Source of the DNA: Anaeramoeba flamelloides
Lineage: Eukaryota; Metamonada; Anaeramoebidae
Direction: 5' to 3'
NCBI GenBank assembly: GCA_027625915.1
Contig: JANTQA010000047.1
Location: 9,052,001-9,116,000, forward strand
DNA: 64,000 nucleotides
A model generated the notes under the pieces. The model saw nothing but the letters and a program-made list of their open reading frames with translations. It ran no database searches and was not told where the DNA came from. A program made the translations under genes and the position numbers. How positions within the stretch are numbered: the first letter of the stretch is position 1; each line of letters starts with the position of its first letter. Below are positions 47,994 to 60,888 of the stretch, one piece after another.

Positions 47994-50900
47994 CATTGCT
48001 GTTATTATTTTTAAATTCAGTTTTAATAAATATTTGATTTCTGATAAATTGGAAAATAATTAAACTTGAACCAATCCCAGCAATTATATGATTATTTTTT
48101 ACCTGTAAGCAATAAGGAATATTTGTAACTTTTATTTTTGTTATAAATTGCAATTGCGAATCATTTACTATTTTAAAAACTGTTATATATCCATGTTTAC
48201 ATGATCGTGGCTTTAGAGTTACTGAACACGCAGACCCAACAACCAAATAATAGATATTCTTATTTTCCAAAATTGATAAACTATAGCCAATTTCACCCCT
48301 TTCTAAAAATTGTTGATAATGGAAATTATTGGGTTCGTTTGGATGGATAATTAATATTTTTGAGTCCCATATATCTATTTTCTTTTTCTTATTTAATGCT
48401 TTTTCATTTTCATAATCTTGTTCATTATTATTTTCAAGATTATTCGTTTTGATAAAATCCCTTAGAATGATAAACATTGTTCCATTTTTTGGGTGTGTTA
48501 TCATTTTTCTTGGTGTAGTTTTTAATTTAATTATTGATTCTTGAAATTTTTTATTAGTGTTTTCAATAGAAAAATATTTTATAATATTTCGAGAATCAAT
48601 TCCAAAAAATCCTTCTGTGATTTCTTTTTGATTAAAAATTGCCAAATCTTCAATTTCTAAATTATTAAGTGGCGCTAATAAAAATTCATTTTTCATTAAT
48701 GAAATTAACCAAACAGAATCAGAAATTAAAATGATTGAATTTTCATTCTGTGTTTGACATTTGATAAATTTAAATTTCTTATTTTCATTTTTCTTGAATA
48801 AATGAAAGATTGGCTTATTTAAAACTATATTTGATTTATTAAAAAGATATTGAATTAAAATGCCATTTTCTAATCCCAGGTTAAGAAAATAAGTATGGTC
48901 GTTGCTTTGGTTATTACTACGACTATTATTGCTAATATTTTCATTGTTTTTATTAAATTGATTATTATTATTATTATCGTCATTTTTGATTGAATTTATA
49001 TTTGTTTTAATTTTAATTAATGCCATTGATTCAGGTTTAGCTTCAAGAGTTATTGAAGTTATTATATGAAGAATTGTATTGTCGAATAAAGACAAAATAA
49101 ATAAATAATTATTATTTGTACCAATGATTAAAAATGGTGATTTATAATGATTAGAATTAATAGTATTTAAATCAATATCCTTTTCAGTTTCAATTTCCAT
49201 ATTATTATTTATATTTTCGTTTTGGTTCTTAATATTCTCATTTTCTTTCCGATTATTTCGAGTAAAATTAAAATCATTAATTAAATCCATTGAACAAATG
49301 TTTTGAAATTCAATTTTTTCAATTTCAGGTAAATTACCATCTTTCAATAATTCGAAATAAGCAAGATAATTATTATTAATACTAATTACAATTTGAATTG
49401 GATTTGTTATGCAGTGGTCAATTTTTTGTTGGTTTAAAGGAGACCAAATAACCACTTCATTTTTTTTCATATGCCTAATACCGTTGGGGTATATTTGAAT
49501 AACAGAATTATCTAACATTAATTGGATTTGTAAAGTTTGGACAGTTAAATCTAAAAGATTTGTTTCGATGATTGGTATTAATGCTTTTTCGTTTATTTGG
49601 AAAAGTAAGGTAAATGAAGAAAAAGAAATAATTAAATACTTATGAAATTGATCAAATATTTTTAATTTTAATGTCCAAATTCCAGTAGGTTTGTCTTCAA
49701 TGGGAATTTTAAAATCGTTTAATTCAGTGATAGGCATCCCATATTCAAGCATTTGAATTGTTGAATTGATCGATGTACCAGTTAAACAATACATTTTTGT
49801 ATTGAAATGATCTCTTGATATACTATTTTGATTCGTTTTGTATTGGCTTTCTATTTGGGAGATTTGGCAATCAATTAAAGGTGAAATGTTTGCCAGATCA
49901 TTTATTAAATTTAACTGTTTTAAATCGTCATTGAATTTATACATGCTTGTTTCTTCTTCATTTGTTTTATATATTTCATTTTCTATTTGATTATCCCATT
50001 TTTTAATTTTATAATAAAAATGGGTACTGAAATTTGAACTAGAAAATAAATAATTTTTACCAATTATTATTAAATTAGTTGAAATTGGTATTGTATCAAA
50101 ATAAGATATCGTTAAATTATTTATCGAATTATTTGCATCAAATATTAAAATTAATTTATAAAGATCTCCTAAATCGTTTTGTAGAAGGAAATTATATTTG
50201 ATTGATTTGTTTTCATATTTTTCGTAAAAACAATAAATCCCACAATTTAGAGTTTGACATTTTTTTAATTGTTTACAATTTTCTCGAATTGGTATATTAA
50301 TTACTTTTTGTTCTTTTTGAGATTCATTAAAATAGTTAATTTTTCCTTGAGAACAAATTAAAACCCCCCTATCAATGCTAAGATCTTCTTTACTTGGAAC
50401 TATAATTTTTTTTTTTTTTTAAAAAAAAAAGAATGGATGTATAAATGATAAAAAAAAACAATAACGTTTTAATGATTATTATAAAATGAAAATTTATTAA
50501 AGAATTTTTTGAGTATGATGATTATTATTAGATTCAATTTTGCCTGTATGAATTTAAAAATATAATAATCGTCATAAAAATTTGATATTATTTGATATAT
50601 ATATATATATATAACATTTTCCACTAAAAGAGACCAAGTTGTGGTGAGCAAGTTACATGCGTTTAAAGAGATTGAATGGATATTAGAAGAAAGAATTTAT
50701 TTCTAAAATTTCAAAATTGAAATTATTTTTTCGTATTTTTTCACATTTTTGCTTTTATTTTTTTTTGTTTTTTTTTTTGAGACCTAATTCATTTGAGAAA
50801 ATTTTGTTTTATTGCAAGATCTCTGGTCGCTCGGTAAAAATGTGTTATTCTAATGTTATTGAAAGTGTGAAAATGATTGTTGAGAAATCATTTTGATTTC

Positions 50901-53900
50901 TAATGGAATTTTATTTGGATCTTTAATCGGAGATCAAAATGAACATTGTTGTTTTACTAAATAGTGACCATAAGAATTTGAGTTTTTCAATTTTTAAGAA
51001 AATCTATTGATTTATTAGTTTTACTTTATACGGGTATCAACTATTCCTTGATGTTTATTATTCTTCTTATTTTTTCTTTAATCTTCAAAGGTCAATTATA
51101 AAAAATAATTGATATTTGAAAAAAATGTTGGGCACCTTTGACAGAAATAAAGTTTAGATTAAGATATATATATATATATATATATAAGTGCGTATGTGTG
51201 TGTGTATTCCTCTTAGCACACCGAATAAACTAATCATCTTTGAAATAATTTTTGTAATTTGAATTGTTATGAAAAGATTCTAAGATATAGAATTTATAAA
51301 TAATTATCTTTGAAAGATTAATTTAAGATTAAAAATTGTATAGTTACAAACAATAAAAAAATAAGTTTGGAAAATATTTTTCAACATTCGAAAATTTTTC
51401 CTTGGTTTTTGTGATTATATCTCTTTTTCATAATGAAAATTTTCAAAAAAATTTTTTTTTAATTTTTTTTTTGAAAAGTTTGCCAACACATCAAAAAAAA
51501 TATGGGTTTAATGATTAAAGCAATCGTTATTTACTGGAAAAATATCTGTCACCTTTGCACCCCAAAAGAACCTAACATATTTTTTATAAATAATTTATCC
51601 ATTTCATAAGATATTTTGGTATAACATAGAAAATGTGTTTTTTCTATTGATTAACATTCAATAGTAACGTATATTTTTGATTAGAAATTGATGTTATACA
51701 AAATAAAAATTTATTAAGATTCAAAAAAAAAATTAAACTTTGAAATAACAATTTTTCAAAATTAATACAGTCATTTTAAAAAATTGTTACCAAAAATTTT
51801 TTAAAAATATCCTGAAATGATTTTTCTATTCAAGTTTGTCAATTGTTTTTTTGATACTTTTGAAAACTCCTTTGTTCACACTTTTTTAAAATAACTATTA
51901 AACAAAATCATTTTTTCCTTTTTTTCTCTAGCTGAATTTTCTTTTTATTAGGAATAAGAGTTAAAAGGGGAAAGATCAAGGGGTTACTTGCTAATATTGA
52001 GAGACTGAAACACAAAAGTATGTGCAATTTGAAAATCAAAATCAAAAAAGCAAAGGTAAAAAAAGCCAAAGTGTTTAAGCAAATCAGATCAAAAAGAAAA
52101 AAGAAATTATAACAATTAAATAATGATCTTCCAAATGAAAATTCATGATCAATAATCAAATTAAATTTATATAAAACAAATGTATTGTGGTGTGATTTTG
52201 GGTGTTCTTAATGTAAACAGTATTGGTTCTACTTTGTTTTATTTTTCACTTTGTTTTTCCGAATAAACCCTTTCTAAACTCAATTCCAAAAATTGGGGCA
52301 CACCTTCAAAATCAATTTAATTCCAAGAAAAGTGATATTTGACTCTTAAATAGAAACATGAGATATTAACAATCAATGTAAATAATTTTAAAGTTAATTA
52401 TTTATCATTTTTTTTCATTATTTTTTGATTTTTTTTACATTCAATAATTTTTTTAATTTTTTTTGGATTCTTTTTTTTTCAAAACTTTTCGAAAATCTCA
52501 AAATCACTTTAAAATGAAATTTAAAAGTTTTCATTCTGATCACAAAAAAAAAATTTTTTTTTTCTCTCAAAAAGAAAAAAGATTCTTTTTTTATCGAGAA
52601 AAATTTTTTTTGAAAAAAAATCATGATATGGGGTGCTATAGTACATGACCTACAAACAGACCTTATTATCATTAATGGAAGTGTGAATACTGAATATATT
52701 ATTAATGATATTATCAAAAAAATCAAATGTAATTCAACTCGATAATTCAGAATATGGTGAATTGAAATGGATTTTCCAAAAGGATAGAGCTTGTCCACAT
52801 ACTTCAAAAAAAACTCAAACTTACTTAAATCGGGGATGTTATGTTCTGGACCCTTGACCCCCAATTCCACAAATTTAAATCCAATTGGGAATTTATGGAT
52901 ACTAAACTGAAAAATTGTAACCAAAAAACGAAGAAGAATTTTTAAATTTTTCACTAATGTATGGAATACTTTGAGTTGGGAAACCTAAAAAAATTAGTAA
53001 ACTCTATATTTAAAAGGATAGATTTAGTTATCAAAAGACAAGCTGAATCTATTAATAGTTTTTATTAATTTTTCTTTCAATAAAAATGGATTTTTTGGTA
53101 ACCGTGTTCCAAAAATAGTGGCACCTTTTTTTTTTATTTTTTCTTTTTTATTTTTCGAATTGAATTTTAAATTTACTATAAAATATATAAATAGTATTAA
53201 TTAAATATTTTCGGGTCTTTTATTATTTTAATGTTTAAGTATTATGTATTTTGGAGTATATTTTTATTAATGCAATTTTTTTTTATGTCCCATTTTTTGG
53301 AATTGAGTTTAAATTTCTTTTTTTTTTCCAAATATTTTTATCATCTTTTAGTTTTGTTTTCATTTCATTTTTTGAATTGCGTAACTTGCTTTCATTCTTT
53401 AAAAAAATTTTCGAATGATCGATATTAAGTTAAAGTTGAGTTCTTTAGAATAGAAGAACTCAAATAAAAATAGTTGATAGTATCTAACCTTTTGATTTAA
53501 AAATATTTTTTAATAGAAATTTTTACAATTTAATCAATACACTTTTTTGTTAGCTCTCTCTTCAACATTTTTTTATTTTGATTTAATAATGTTTTATTTT
53601 TTGTTTTGTGAGCTTATTGTAATTTGATAAATAATTGTACACATTACAATTAGATTGTAAGTGATTCTAATTTGATATTTCTTCATATAATTTATTTAAT
53701 AAGATTTTTTTTCAAAAATTGAATTTTGATGTTGCAAAAATTTTGAATTGGTCTTTAAATAATAAAACACTGATTGAAACATTTTACATATTGTTTAATG
53801 TTTGTTGACTTTAAAAACATTTTTTTTTTTCAGTATAAAAACAAATTCAAACTCAAAATTTTTCTCAATTTTTTACAACTTTTTTTTGATTATCGGGAAT

Positions 53901-55438
53901 TTGCCAATTGTCTCGAGTTTTTCATATATTTTGAGATGAATACAAGATACTCAGCAAAAAAACACAAACTGGCGATAATCTACATCGAAGTGAAGATCAA
54001 AATTAATCACTAATTTGCCGATTTGTTATGAAAATTCTCATATTGCCAATAATTCCGAATGAAACTTACATAAAAAAATTTAAATAAATATCCCAAAATA
54101 TCAAGATTATTGCTTTCGGTTTTAATTTGATTGGTAAATTGATTAATCCTTTTAAATGACTATAGTAATCGCTTGAAGTGACCAATTGACTCGCAACATA
54201 TTATATCATAATTTAGATTGCTAAGAAAAAAAAAATATTTTGGATTCAACAAAATCCTGGTGTATTCTATAACTAGTTTTCTCCAGTGTTAAATTATTTT
54301 CATAACTCTATTCAAACACCAAGGGGATCGTTTAAATTTTAAATATTTTGTGGCCTTTCAAGTAACCATACAATGACTCAATATGAAGATCGTTTGAGTG
54401 TTCTTGTTTTTCTTCTGCTTCTTATTCGATGTTTACCTTTAAATTGAATAGAGCGAAAGGTTTTTTTTGTTGATCCCGGGATCAGTTTTTGGAAAAGAAG
54501 AAACTAATTTAGAAAAGAGTCTCTTCTGGCACCATTATTATTGAAATATTCAAGGCTGAGGGTTTTATTTTCAATTTTTTTTTCATTTTCAATCAAGTTT
54601 TTCTTTGTTCAAAAAACGTTAGTTTTATTTTTAATTGTTCGCCACAGTTATCAGTTTGGATTTTTTGTTTAGACTTTGGGTTTTTTTTTTTTTTTTTTTT
54701 TTTGATTTTGAATTCTTTTTTTCTTTTTTGTTCTGTTTTTGTTGAACTGGAAAAAAAAAAAAAAAAGAAGTTACCATTTATAATCAAATTAGAAGTTTTG
54801 TCAATTTTCGTTCTCTTTTTTTCAATAATGTTTTGGAATTGGTTGCCGATCTGGTATTCAACTAAATTTGTTGTTCCAATTGAATTCCTACAATCGATCT
54901 CGATCGTAAAAAAAGAGGAATTTGTTGAAGACCAACACACATTTAAAAAAAAGGAGCATAGCCTTTGTGACTTAAAGTAAATTGTTTTTTCAATAGAATA
55001 CTTTGTGTTAGCTTTTTGGACGGTTAAAGCCAGTATGGAGGACTCGATTGCAGGAATTAATAAAGTTTGCTTTTGAGAAAGAATCATTTGCCCTGGTTGT
55101 GTTCTTTTGAATCCCTTTTCTGTGACTTTCTGCTGCAAGACACAATCAAATTTCTGATTATGTGAATTGAATTTGATTAAAGACAAAAAGCCACCTTCGT
55201 TAATCAAGGCAATTAGATCCTGATCTTCGGATGGAAGCCTTAAAACACAAATACCCCTTATAAATCCAAATGTGTCTATATTTGTCGTTTCGGTTAATGA
55301 ATGCGAAGATAGACAATATAGGGTCAAAATTCGCCCTTTGGAGACAACAAGATCTTCTTTACCAGCTTGAATAAAATTTCCTTTAATACCTTGAAATATA
55401 CTTGTTGGTTGTTGAAGAGTTAAATGATAAAAGGCCAT
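47263..55438 (-). CDS. SF3B3: Splicing factor 3B subunit 3 (SAP130/Rse1)
   Basis: Core subunit of the U2 snRNP SF3b complex, which helps define the branch site. Exon 1 is 55438-54775 (residues 1-221) and exon 2 is 50399-47263 (222-1266). The 4375 bp intron starts GTAACT plus a long T run and ends TATAG. The join gives NLIINVPSKEDLSIDRGVLICS, aligned to human NFLITVPGG..GPSGVLICS. Other matches: VQIYPNGIRHMKK (human VQVYPDGIRHIRA), YFLNLGLENGIL, TTPRKMITHP, FAGDKFGNLLIY, FGGSNLIFYSTILGTFGI and the CPSF_A signature RSYYFPNKGILDGDFCE near the C-terminus. SF3B3, not DDB1 or CPSF1, by these motifs. Slightly longer than human (1217) because of Asn-rich loops, including a poly-Asn run near 47970-48000. 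Confidence 0.96.
50610..51160. mobile_element. MITE family B, copy 3 (uninterrupted) in the SF3B3 intron
   Basis: Aligned with 8302-9010, for example GTGTTATTCTAATG(T)TATTGAAA, TGTTGAGAAATCAT, AAGAATTTGAGTTTTTCAAT and GTTGGGCACCTTTGACAGAA. The left end is eroded into a TA repeat (50597-50613). The site holding the nested MITE in copy 1 is empty here (TCTTTAATCGGAGATCAAAA). A TA/TG microsatellite follows at 51164-51207. Confidence 0.82.
52290..53110 (+). mobile_element. Tc1/mariner transposase relic, catalytic part
   Basis: Forward-strand fragments in different frames recall the DDE domain: IMIWGAIVHDLQTDLIIING (52617 on), FQKDRACPHTSKKTQTYL (52793 on; compare FQQDNAPCHTS) and LTPNSTNLNPIGNLWILN (52855 on; compare SPDLNPIENLW). 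The third acidic residue is Gly here, and stops and frame changes separate the pieces, so it is dead. Ends are not settled: TTCCAAAAATTGGGGCACAC at about 52287 looks terminal, but the similar sequence near 53108 is in direct orientation. Antisense to SF3B3, inside its intron. Confidence 0.75.
53200..53775 (-). mobile_element. LINE-linked repeat R, truncated copy
   Basis: Matches 45850-46260 and 63490-63925: AGTTGAGTTCTT, ATAGAAGAACTCAAATAAAA, TAGTATCTAACC, TTTTGTTTTGTGAGC and TTGAATTTTGATGTTG. The coding end with the Cys/His motif is missing. In the SF3B3 intron, same strand as the gene. Confidence 0.65.
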
Positions 55439-56028
55439 TTGAATTAATTTTTATGTAAAGAAAAGAAAAAGAAAGTTCAAGGTAAATAAAAAATGAATAT
55501 TTTTTAATTGTCAATCAACTAATAATAGGAATAGAAAAAATAGAATATACATTTACGAATTTGGTACATTGGTGATTTAAGAAATTATTTCAAATTAAGA
55601 TTTTGATGAAAAGATTAAAAAGCCTATAACTTTGAATAGATGAATTTGTTTTAAAGAAACGTTTTAAAAACCTGATATTCACACAGCTTTCCTGTTCTTT
55701 GGATTTTCAGAAAACAGTTTCAGATTATGAAATTACAGGTGGGTTAACTTAATGTGCATTTACTCCATACTTAAAGAGAGGCTTGGTACCAAATGGAATA
55801 TTATGAAATTGAAGTTCTTTTGGTTGAAACAATTCAATTAAGAGGCTAACCTATATTAAATTTTTTTACATAAATTTTATAGAGATTGATAAATTTTTTT
55901 ACCATTTACTTATTTTTGAAAATCTGTTTATTTTCAATATTAAACATATTTCTAGAGAATAAGTCCTTATTTAGAAATTGTAAAAAAAAAAATTATAAAG
56001 GCTAGTTCCTTAACAAAAAAAGGTATTA

Positions 56029-56526
56029 TGGTCGAGAAAAAAATACCTTAAATGAAAATAATCCGTGGATAAGTTTTTTAATTGTGAGTATTATGAAAAT
56101 TGATGTGTAATTTCATTTATTTTCAATCAAATCCTTTTTATAAATAATGTTATTTTTCATGAACTAAGTAATAAACCTACCTAAAGTTTATTAAAGTAAG
56201 GTGTCTCTTGAATATCAAACCAATTTTATGATAACATAATAGATCTACTTTTTTTGAAAAAACAAGAAAGTTTTATAGAGGTGTACTAGAGTTTGGAAAA
56301 TGATAATTATTTTTATTTTTTATTGATTGATTGAATGGTGTTTTGAACAAGTATAATTATATTAATCATCATTTTAATAAGTGGGTGGGTTATAATTTAA
56401 AAAAATTTGGTTCTTGAAAAAGGATTAGATTTTTAAATATAAGAAATTCCACATCAATTTCCCTAATATTCACAATTAAAAATCTTTTCAGGGATTATTT
56501 TCATGTCCGGTATTTTTTTCACTGCT
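56029..56526. mobile_element. MITE family D, copy 3
   Basis: Right end read inward: AGCAGTGAAAAAAATACCGG then ACATGAAAATAATCC; left end GTCGAGAAAAAAATACC then TAAATGAAAATAATCC. The body matches copies 1 and 2 in inverted orientation (AGTTTGGAAAATGATAA; GGTGTTTTGAACAAG). Confidence 0.82.
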
Positions 56527-59500
56527 TTACTTAGAATTTGTTTGAAAAATAATTGTAGTATCTATTAAACAATGAATTAAATTCACAAAAAAAAATTCAT
56601 ATTAAAAAAAAATTTAAAATGATTCTCAATGAAAAAAATTAAAATAACAAAAAAACAAACTCTTCAGTACCTCAATTACAAAAAGTCCTATTACCAGAAA
56701 GATAGAATCAGTTTCCTATTTTTTCAATTTGAAAAATTTAAAATTAAAAAAAAAACATCTTAAGGAACCCATTGGCAAAAACACTCAATTAAAAAAAAAC
56801 GTTTTGAAGTAATCTCAATCCCAAAAAATCAATTTTACACAAAAAAAAATTTTCAAATAAAATGTTTTATATTAGAATTAACTTTAATTTAGAAAAAAAA
56901 AAACAATCAAGATCTTGATAAAAATATATTATCATATAAAAATTTCTAGATAACAATTATAAGAATCCAAAATTTTTTTCAGATTAAAGTCTATTAATTC
57001 TATTGTAAATAAATTTACCTTAAGAATGTCCAAAAAATATTTCAAAAATTGTGACTTATCTGAAATCTTATATTAAAAAAAAACTAACTTCACTTTTCTT
57101 GAGGTTTTCTGATTTTTTTTGTCAAGTATTAAAGGTTTTTTTTACTTTTGAAATAAACCAAAAATTTATTAAAATTTTCTGTTTATTTCTAAAAGTAAAA
57201 AAAACCTAACGAAAATGTATTTATTTTACAAATAAATCGAACCCTTAAGAAATGTTAATCACTTTTTTCCAGTATTCAAAAAGATATAGAAAAATCATAG
57301 ACTTTACTCAATTCTTTTAAATCTTTCAAAACCTAACAAAAGTGTCCTCAGAGTGCTGTAGAGTGACTAGGGTTTTTTAATTTAAGAAATTAAAAGGAAA
57401 TTCCTGAAATTTACTTTTAATTTCAAAAATTAAAAAAAACATAACGAAAAATCAAACAAAAAAACTTTGTTTTTTGGATATAAAACAATAAATAATTCTT
57501 TGATAGTAAAAATAATTGATTATTTTTTTGAAAGGTATTTATTAAATTTAAAAGACTTTTAAAATATAATAAAATGACTTCTTAGTTGGGATAAGAAAAT
57601 TTTTCAAATTTTTATACTATTAAATTTGAAAAAAAATCTAAATTGGAAATTGGATTCTTCCAACTTAAATTGAAAAATAACAAATAAAATAATTTTTGAT
57701 CCAAGATCTGTTATTAACCAATAGTGTTTAGTATAAGAGAGGTGATCAAAAACTTAAAATTAGCAATTTTTTTTTTTTTTCTTTTAAAATTTTTTAAATG
57801 AAAGCGAAAAGTACAGTTTGTTAAATAACCAGTCTTCCCTTTTTTTGTGTGCTTTTGATATTTTATTATGTATTGTTTTAGTAAAAATGGTTGGTTTTTT
57901 TTATCATGGTTACTTTTTTTATTTTGCTGAGGTTTTTATTTTGTGTTTAAAGATATTTCCAGTTCGGTATAACTCTAATTTCAAACCAAAATAATATTTA
58001 CAAGAGATCATATAATCCAAGAGTTTATCTACAAACTTCAAAACCAATCACCTCAGAAAAGAGATCTAATTTAACAAAATTTAAACAACATCAATATCAA
58101 AACCCACAACAACCAAATCTTTCAATTTGAATAAATACAAAAACAATAAAAAAGATAAAAAGAGTTTCTTATAAAAATTTTTATACTGGTATCTCTGCAT
58201 GAGCAAAAATGATATTAATTTTTAAAAGTTTTTTGAAAAAGAAATGAAAAAAAATTTAATTATATTTTTTTTTTTTGAATATAGCCTATTGGTCTTCAAA
58301 TCATATCTCATAATTGAATAACTTAATTTATTTGTTTTCATTCTTTATTTTCCTCTAATGGATGAGATAAGAATCCTCAATGAAGCAATATTTCATTCTG
58401 AAGAAAAAGTTAATTAGCTATTATTGTAGCAGATCAAAATTCCACAAGAACATATTCCTTGGCCAAATTATTTAAAAATCAATTCTTTTTCAAAAATTTA
58501 CATTGATTATGGGCAAGTTAAATCTCTAAAAAACTTCAATTTTCAAGAGTTAGATCAAGATCTGTCATTTTTTCTTTAAATTTGAAGTAATATTATTTTT
58601 GAAAATTTTCAAAAAAAATTTCTGTTATGACTTCGAGAATGACAGTTATATCTTTAAGATAGACTTCATTTTTAAAAATAAACACACTATTGAAAATTTT
58701 TCATTTCAACAACAGATAAAAATTATAAACAATATCAAAAAAGTTGGAAATCATCACTTCATAACAATTTTTTATAAAAACCACAGTAAAAGTTTGTAAA
58801 AAAAATATAAATTCAAGATGGTTTATTGAACAAACTGTAAACGCAAGGCTATATAGCACCCATCCAAAAGAAGGAATTTTCATATTAAAATTTTCATCTA
58901 CAACCTGGGTATTTCCAATAATAACTTTAACTTTGATATTTAAAGATTTTCGAAAAGGATCTCTGTTTTTGAAAAAAAATGGTACAGTTTGTTAAATAAT
59001 CCGTATTGACTTCAATAAATAATTTTTTTTTAACTTTCTATTGTGCTTTTGGAATTTTTTGGTTTTTAATTGTTATTTTGAAAATTGTTCAATTGTGTCT
59101 TTAGTTTTTAATTGTTCGTGAGATTAAAAATTTTCAAGAGTGTGTTTATTTTTCAAAAAGAAACATAGTTTGTTTCATAATACTTTACATTCATCAAGAT
59201 ATAATCAAAAATTATTTTTAAAAGATCCAGCAATATTTTTATATTCTAATTGAATGAAAAGATAAAGATCTTCATTAGTTAATGAGAATTGATATTTTGA
59301 GAGATATAATTCAATCTCATTATAAAAGGTTATTTTGTAAATTTTTAGCCAAAGCTCAGGTTGAATTCAATTGAGATAAAATTTAAGCGGATTAACTTTT
59401 TTGTTAATTCTGGATTATTGTTTCATCTAGGATTTACGGTTCTCCCAAAATATATCTCAAAACAACTCCAGGTAAATAAATAAATTTTCACCAATTACAA

Positions 59501-59530
59501 GAGACGATTTTAATTCGAATTGCTAAGGTA

Positions 59531-59944
59531 GAAAATTGGGAAAAGAAAGTGAAACAGGGTTTTTAATTGGGAACCTTAATCGAACCTTAAAATTCAAAGT
59601 AAGATCAATTAATAAAAGAAAAAATAATTAAATACAGACAAAATGAAGGAACCAACACAATAACAGTTTTTTTAAGACTACCTTTTGGGTATATGGGTTT
59701 TTCTTTGATTGATTGAATTATTTGCTATTTGTTGAAAAAATTGACTATTTTTGGATCTCCAAAACCATATCATGAGATTTTGATAAGAAAGTATATTTAA
59801 ATTGTGTTTGTTGGGTTGATTGAAAATAATCTAATGGACTATTATTTGAAGTTAATTGGTTTCTTATTTTAATTGATTTTCATGTTCATTTTCCCTAAGT
59901 TTCCCAATTGAAAAAAATACGGTTTCACTTTTTTTCCCTATTTC
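59531..59944. mobile_element. Inverted-repeat element family S, copy 2
   Basis: Ends: GGGAAAAGAAAGTGAAACAG then TTTTTAATTGGGAA on the left; read inward on the right GGGAAAAAAAGTGAAACCG then TTTTTTCAATTGGGAA. 414 bp, no coding frame. A diverged inverted copy lies at 1160-1620. Confidence 0.85.
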
Positions 59945-60888
59945 AAATTTTTTCTCCAACTGAACAGTGAAAATTTTAATACATAATCTTTTTCAGAAGA
60001 ATTAAAAAAATTCATAGAAATAAATTATTTTTGCACATTTAGATAGAATCAAAACAGTTTTTCAGAAAAAGTTTTGTCTTTTTTTTTCTTCGTTTTTTTT
60101 TCTGATCAAATTGAAAGATTTGATGATGGTAGATTTTGGTGAAATGTTAGTTTAGATTTTGTTGGGTTAGTTCTTAATAGGGTCGCTGAAGTAGGAAGGT
60201 TGTGGAATAATGTTTTTTGTAAAATAGTTCTATTTTAAACACTCTTTAATTTGTAAAATACAGCTTTACTTAACTGTATTTTTAAGGAATTGAAACAATT
60301 TTCAAAAATACAAATTAAAAGCCCAACACAGATTGTTTAACAGACTGTAAAGTATTTTTTCGTTTATTTTTGATTTTTTTTTTTGTGTAAACGATCTCTT
60401 TATTCTTTGAAAAAGAAATAGTTACTATCACTACAGTTCATTTCAAAATAAAATTTATATTTCTACTGTCCAAAATAACAACACTCCAACAATTAAATCT
60501 TCAAAGTCCCTAATTCTGAAAGGGAAATTAATAATTTATTCTTCTTTATAGATTTAAAAATTTGAAAGGTTTGCTTATTTAAAAATTTTTTTTTTGTTAA
60601 CTGAATGTCAATTTTGTTCCTTTGTTTTGCCACAAAAAGTAAAATGTGTGATCTTCAAAACAATCGTAAAAAATAATTTGTTAAAATTTGTACGAATGAA
60701 AATAATTGAGTAACTTTTGGAAAAAATATAAAGGATTTGTTAGTTAAAAACCAATGGTAATGAACAGAGTGAAAATATTCCAAAATTAATTCTTTTAAAG
60801 AATAAATAAAATAGTCTAAAAAATCATTTTTTCAAGTTTCTCCTTAATCTTTTTTGACACAGATCAAAATTTCCATTAACCAAGAGCA

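Larger units (their letters stand above)
55439..60888. other. Intergenic gap between SF3B3 and the RRM gene
   Basis: The two genes diverge from here. It contains a family D element (56029-56526) and a family S element (59531-59944). Forward frames around 57960-58130 and 58599-58799 are open but Lys/Ile/Asn-rich and not recognisable. The remainder is AT-rich with no clear structure; the two promoters must lie at the edges. Confidence 0.7.

Noticed and set aside
50597-50613. TA microsatellite (also TA/TG at 51164-51207 and CA/TA at 41198-41226)
   Set aside because: Simple-sequence tracts, probably from replication slippage; noted under the elements they touch.
47263-55438. DDB1 or CPSF1 as the identity of the large propeller protein
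   Set aside because: The motifs VQIYPNGIRH, LGLENGIL and RSYYFPNKGILDGDFCE match SF3B3 specifically.
58599-58799. Open frame of 66 codons on the plus strand
   Set aside because: Phe/Lys/Ile/Asn-rich like random AT-rich translation, with no recognisable motif and no splice partners.
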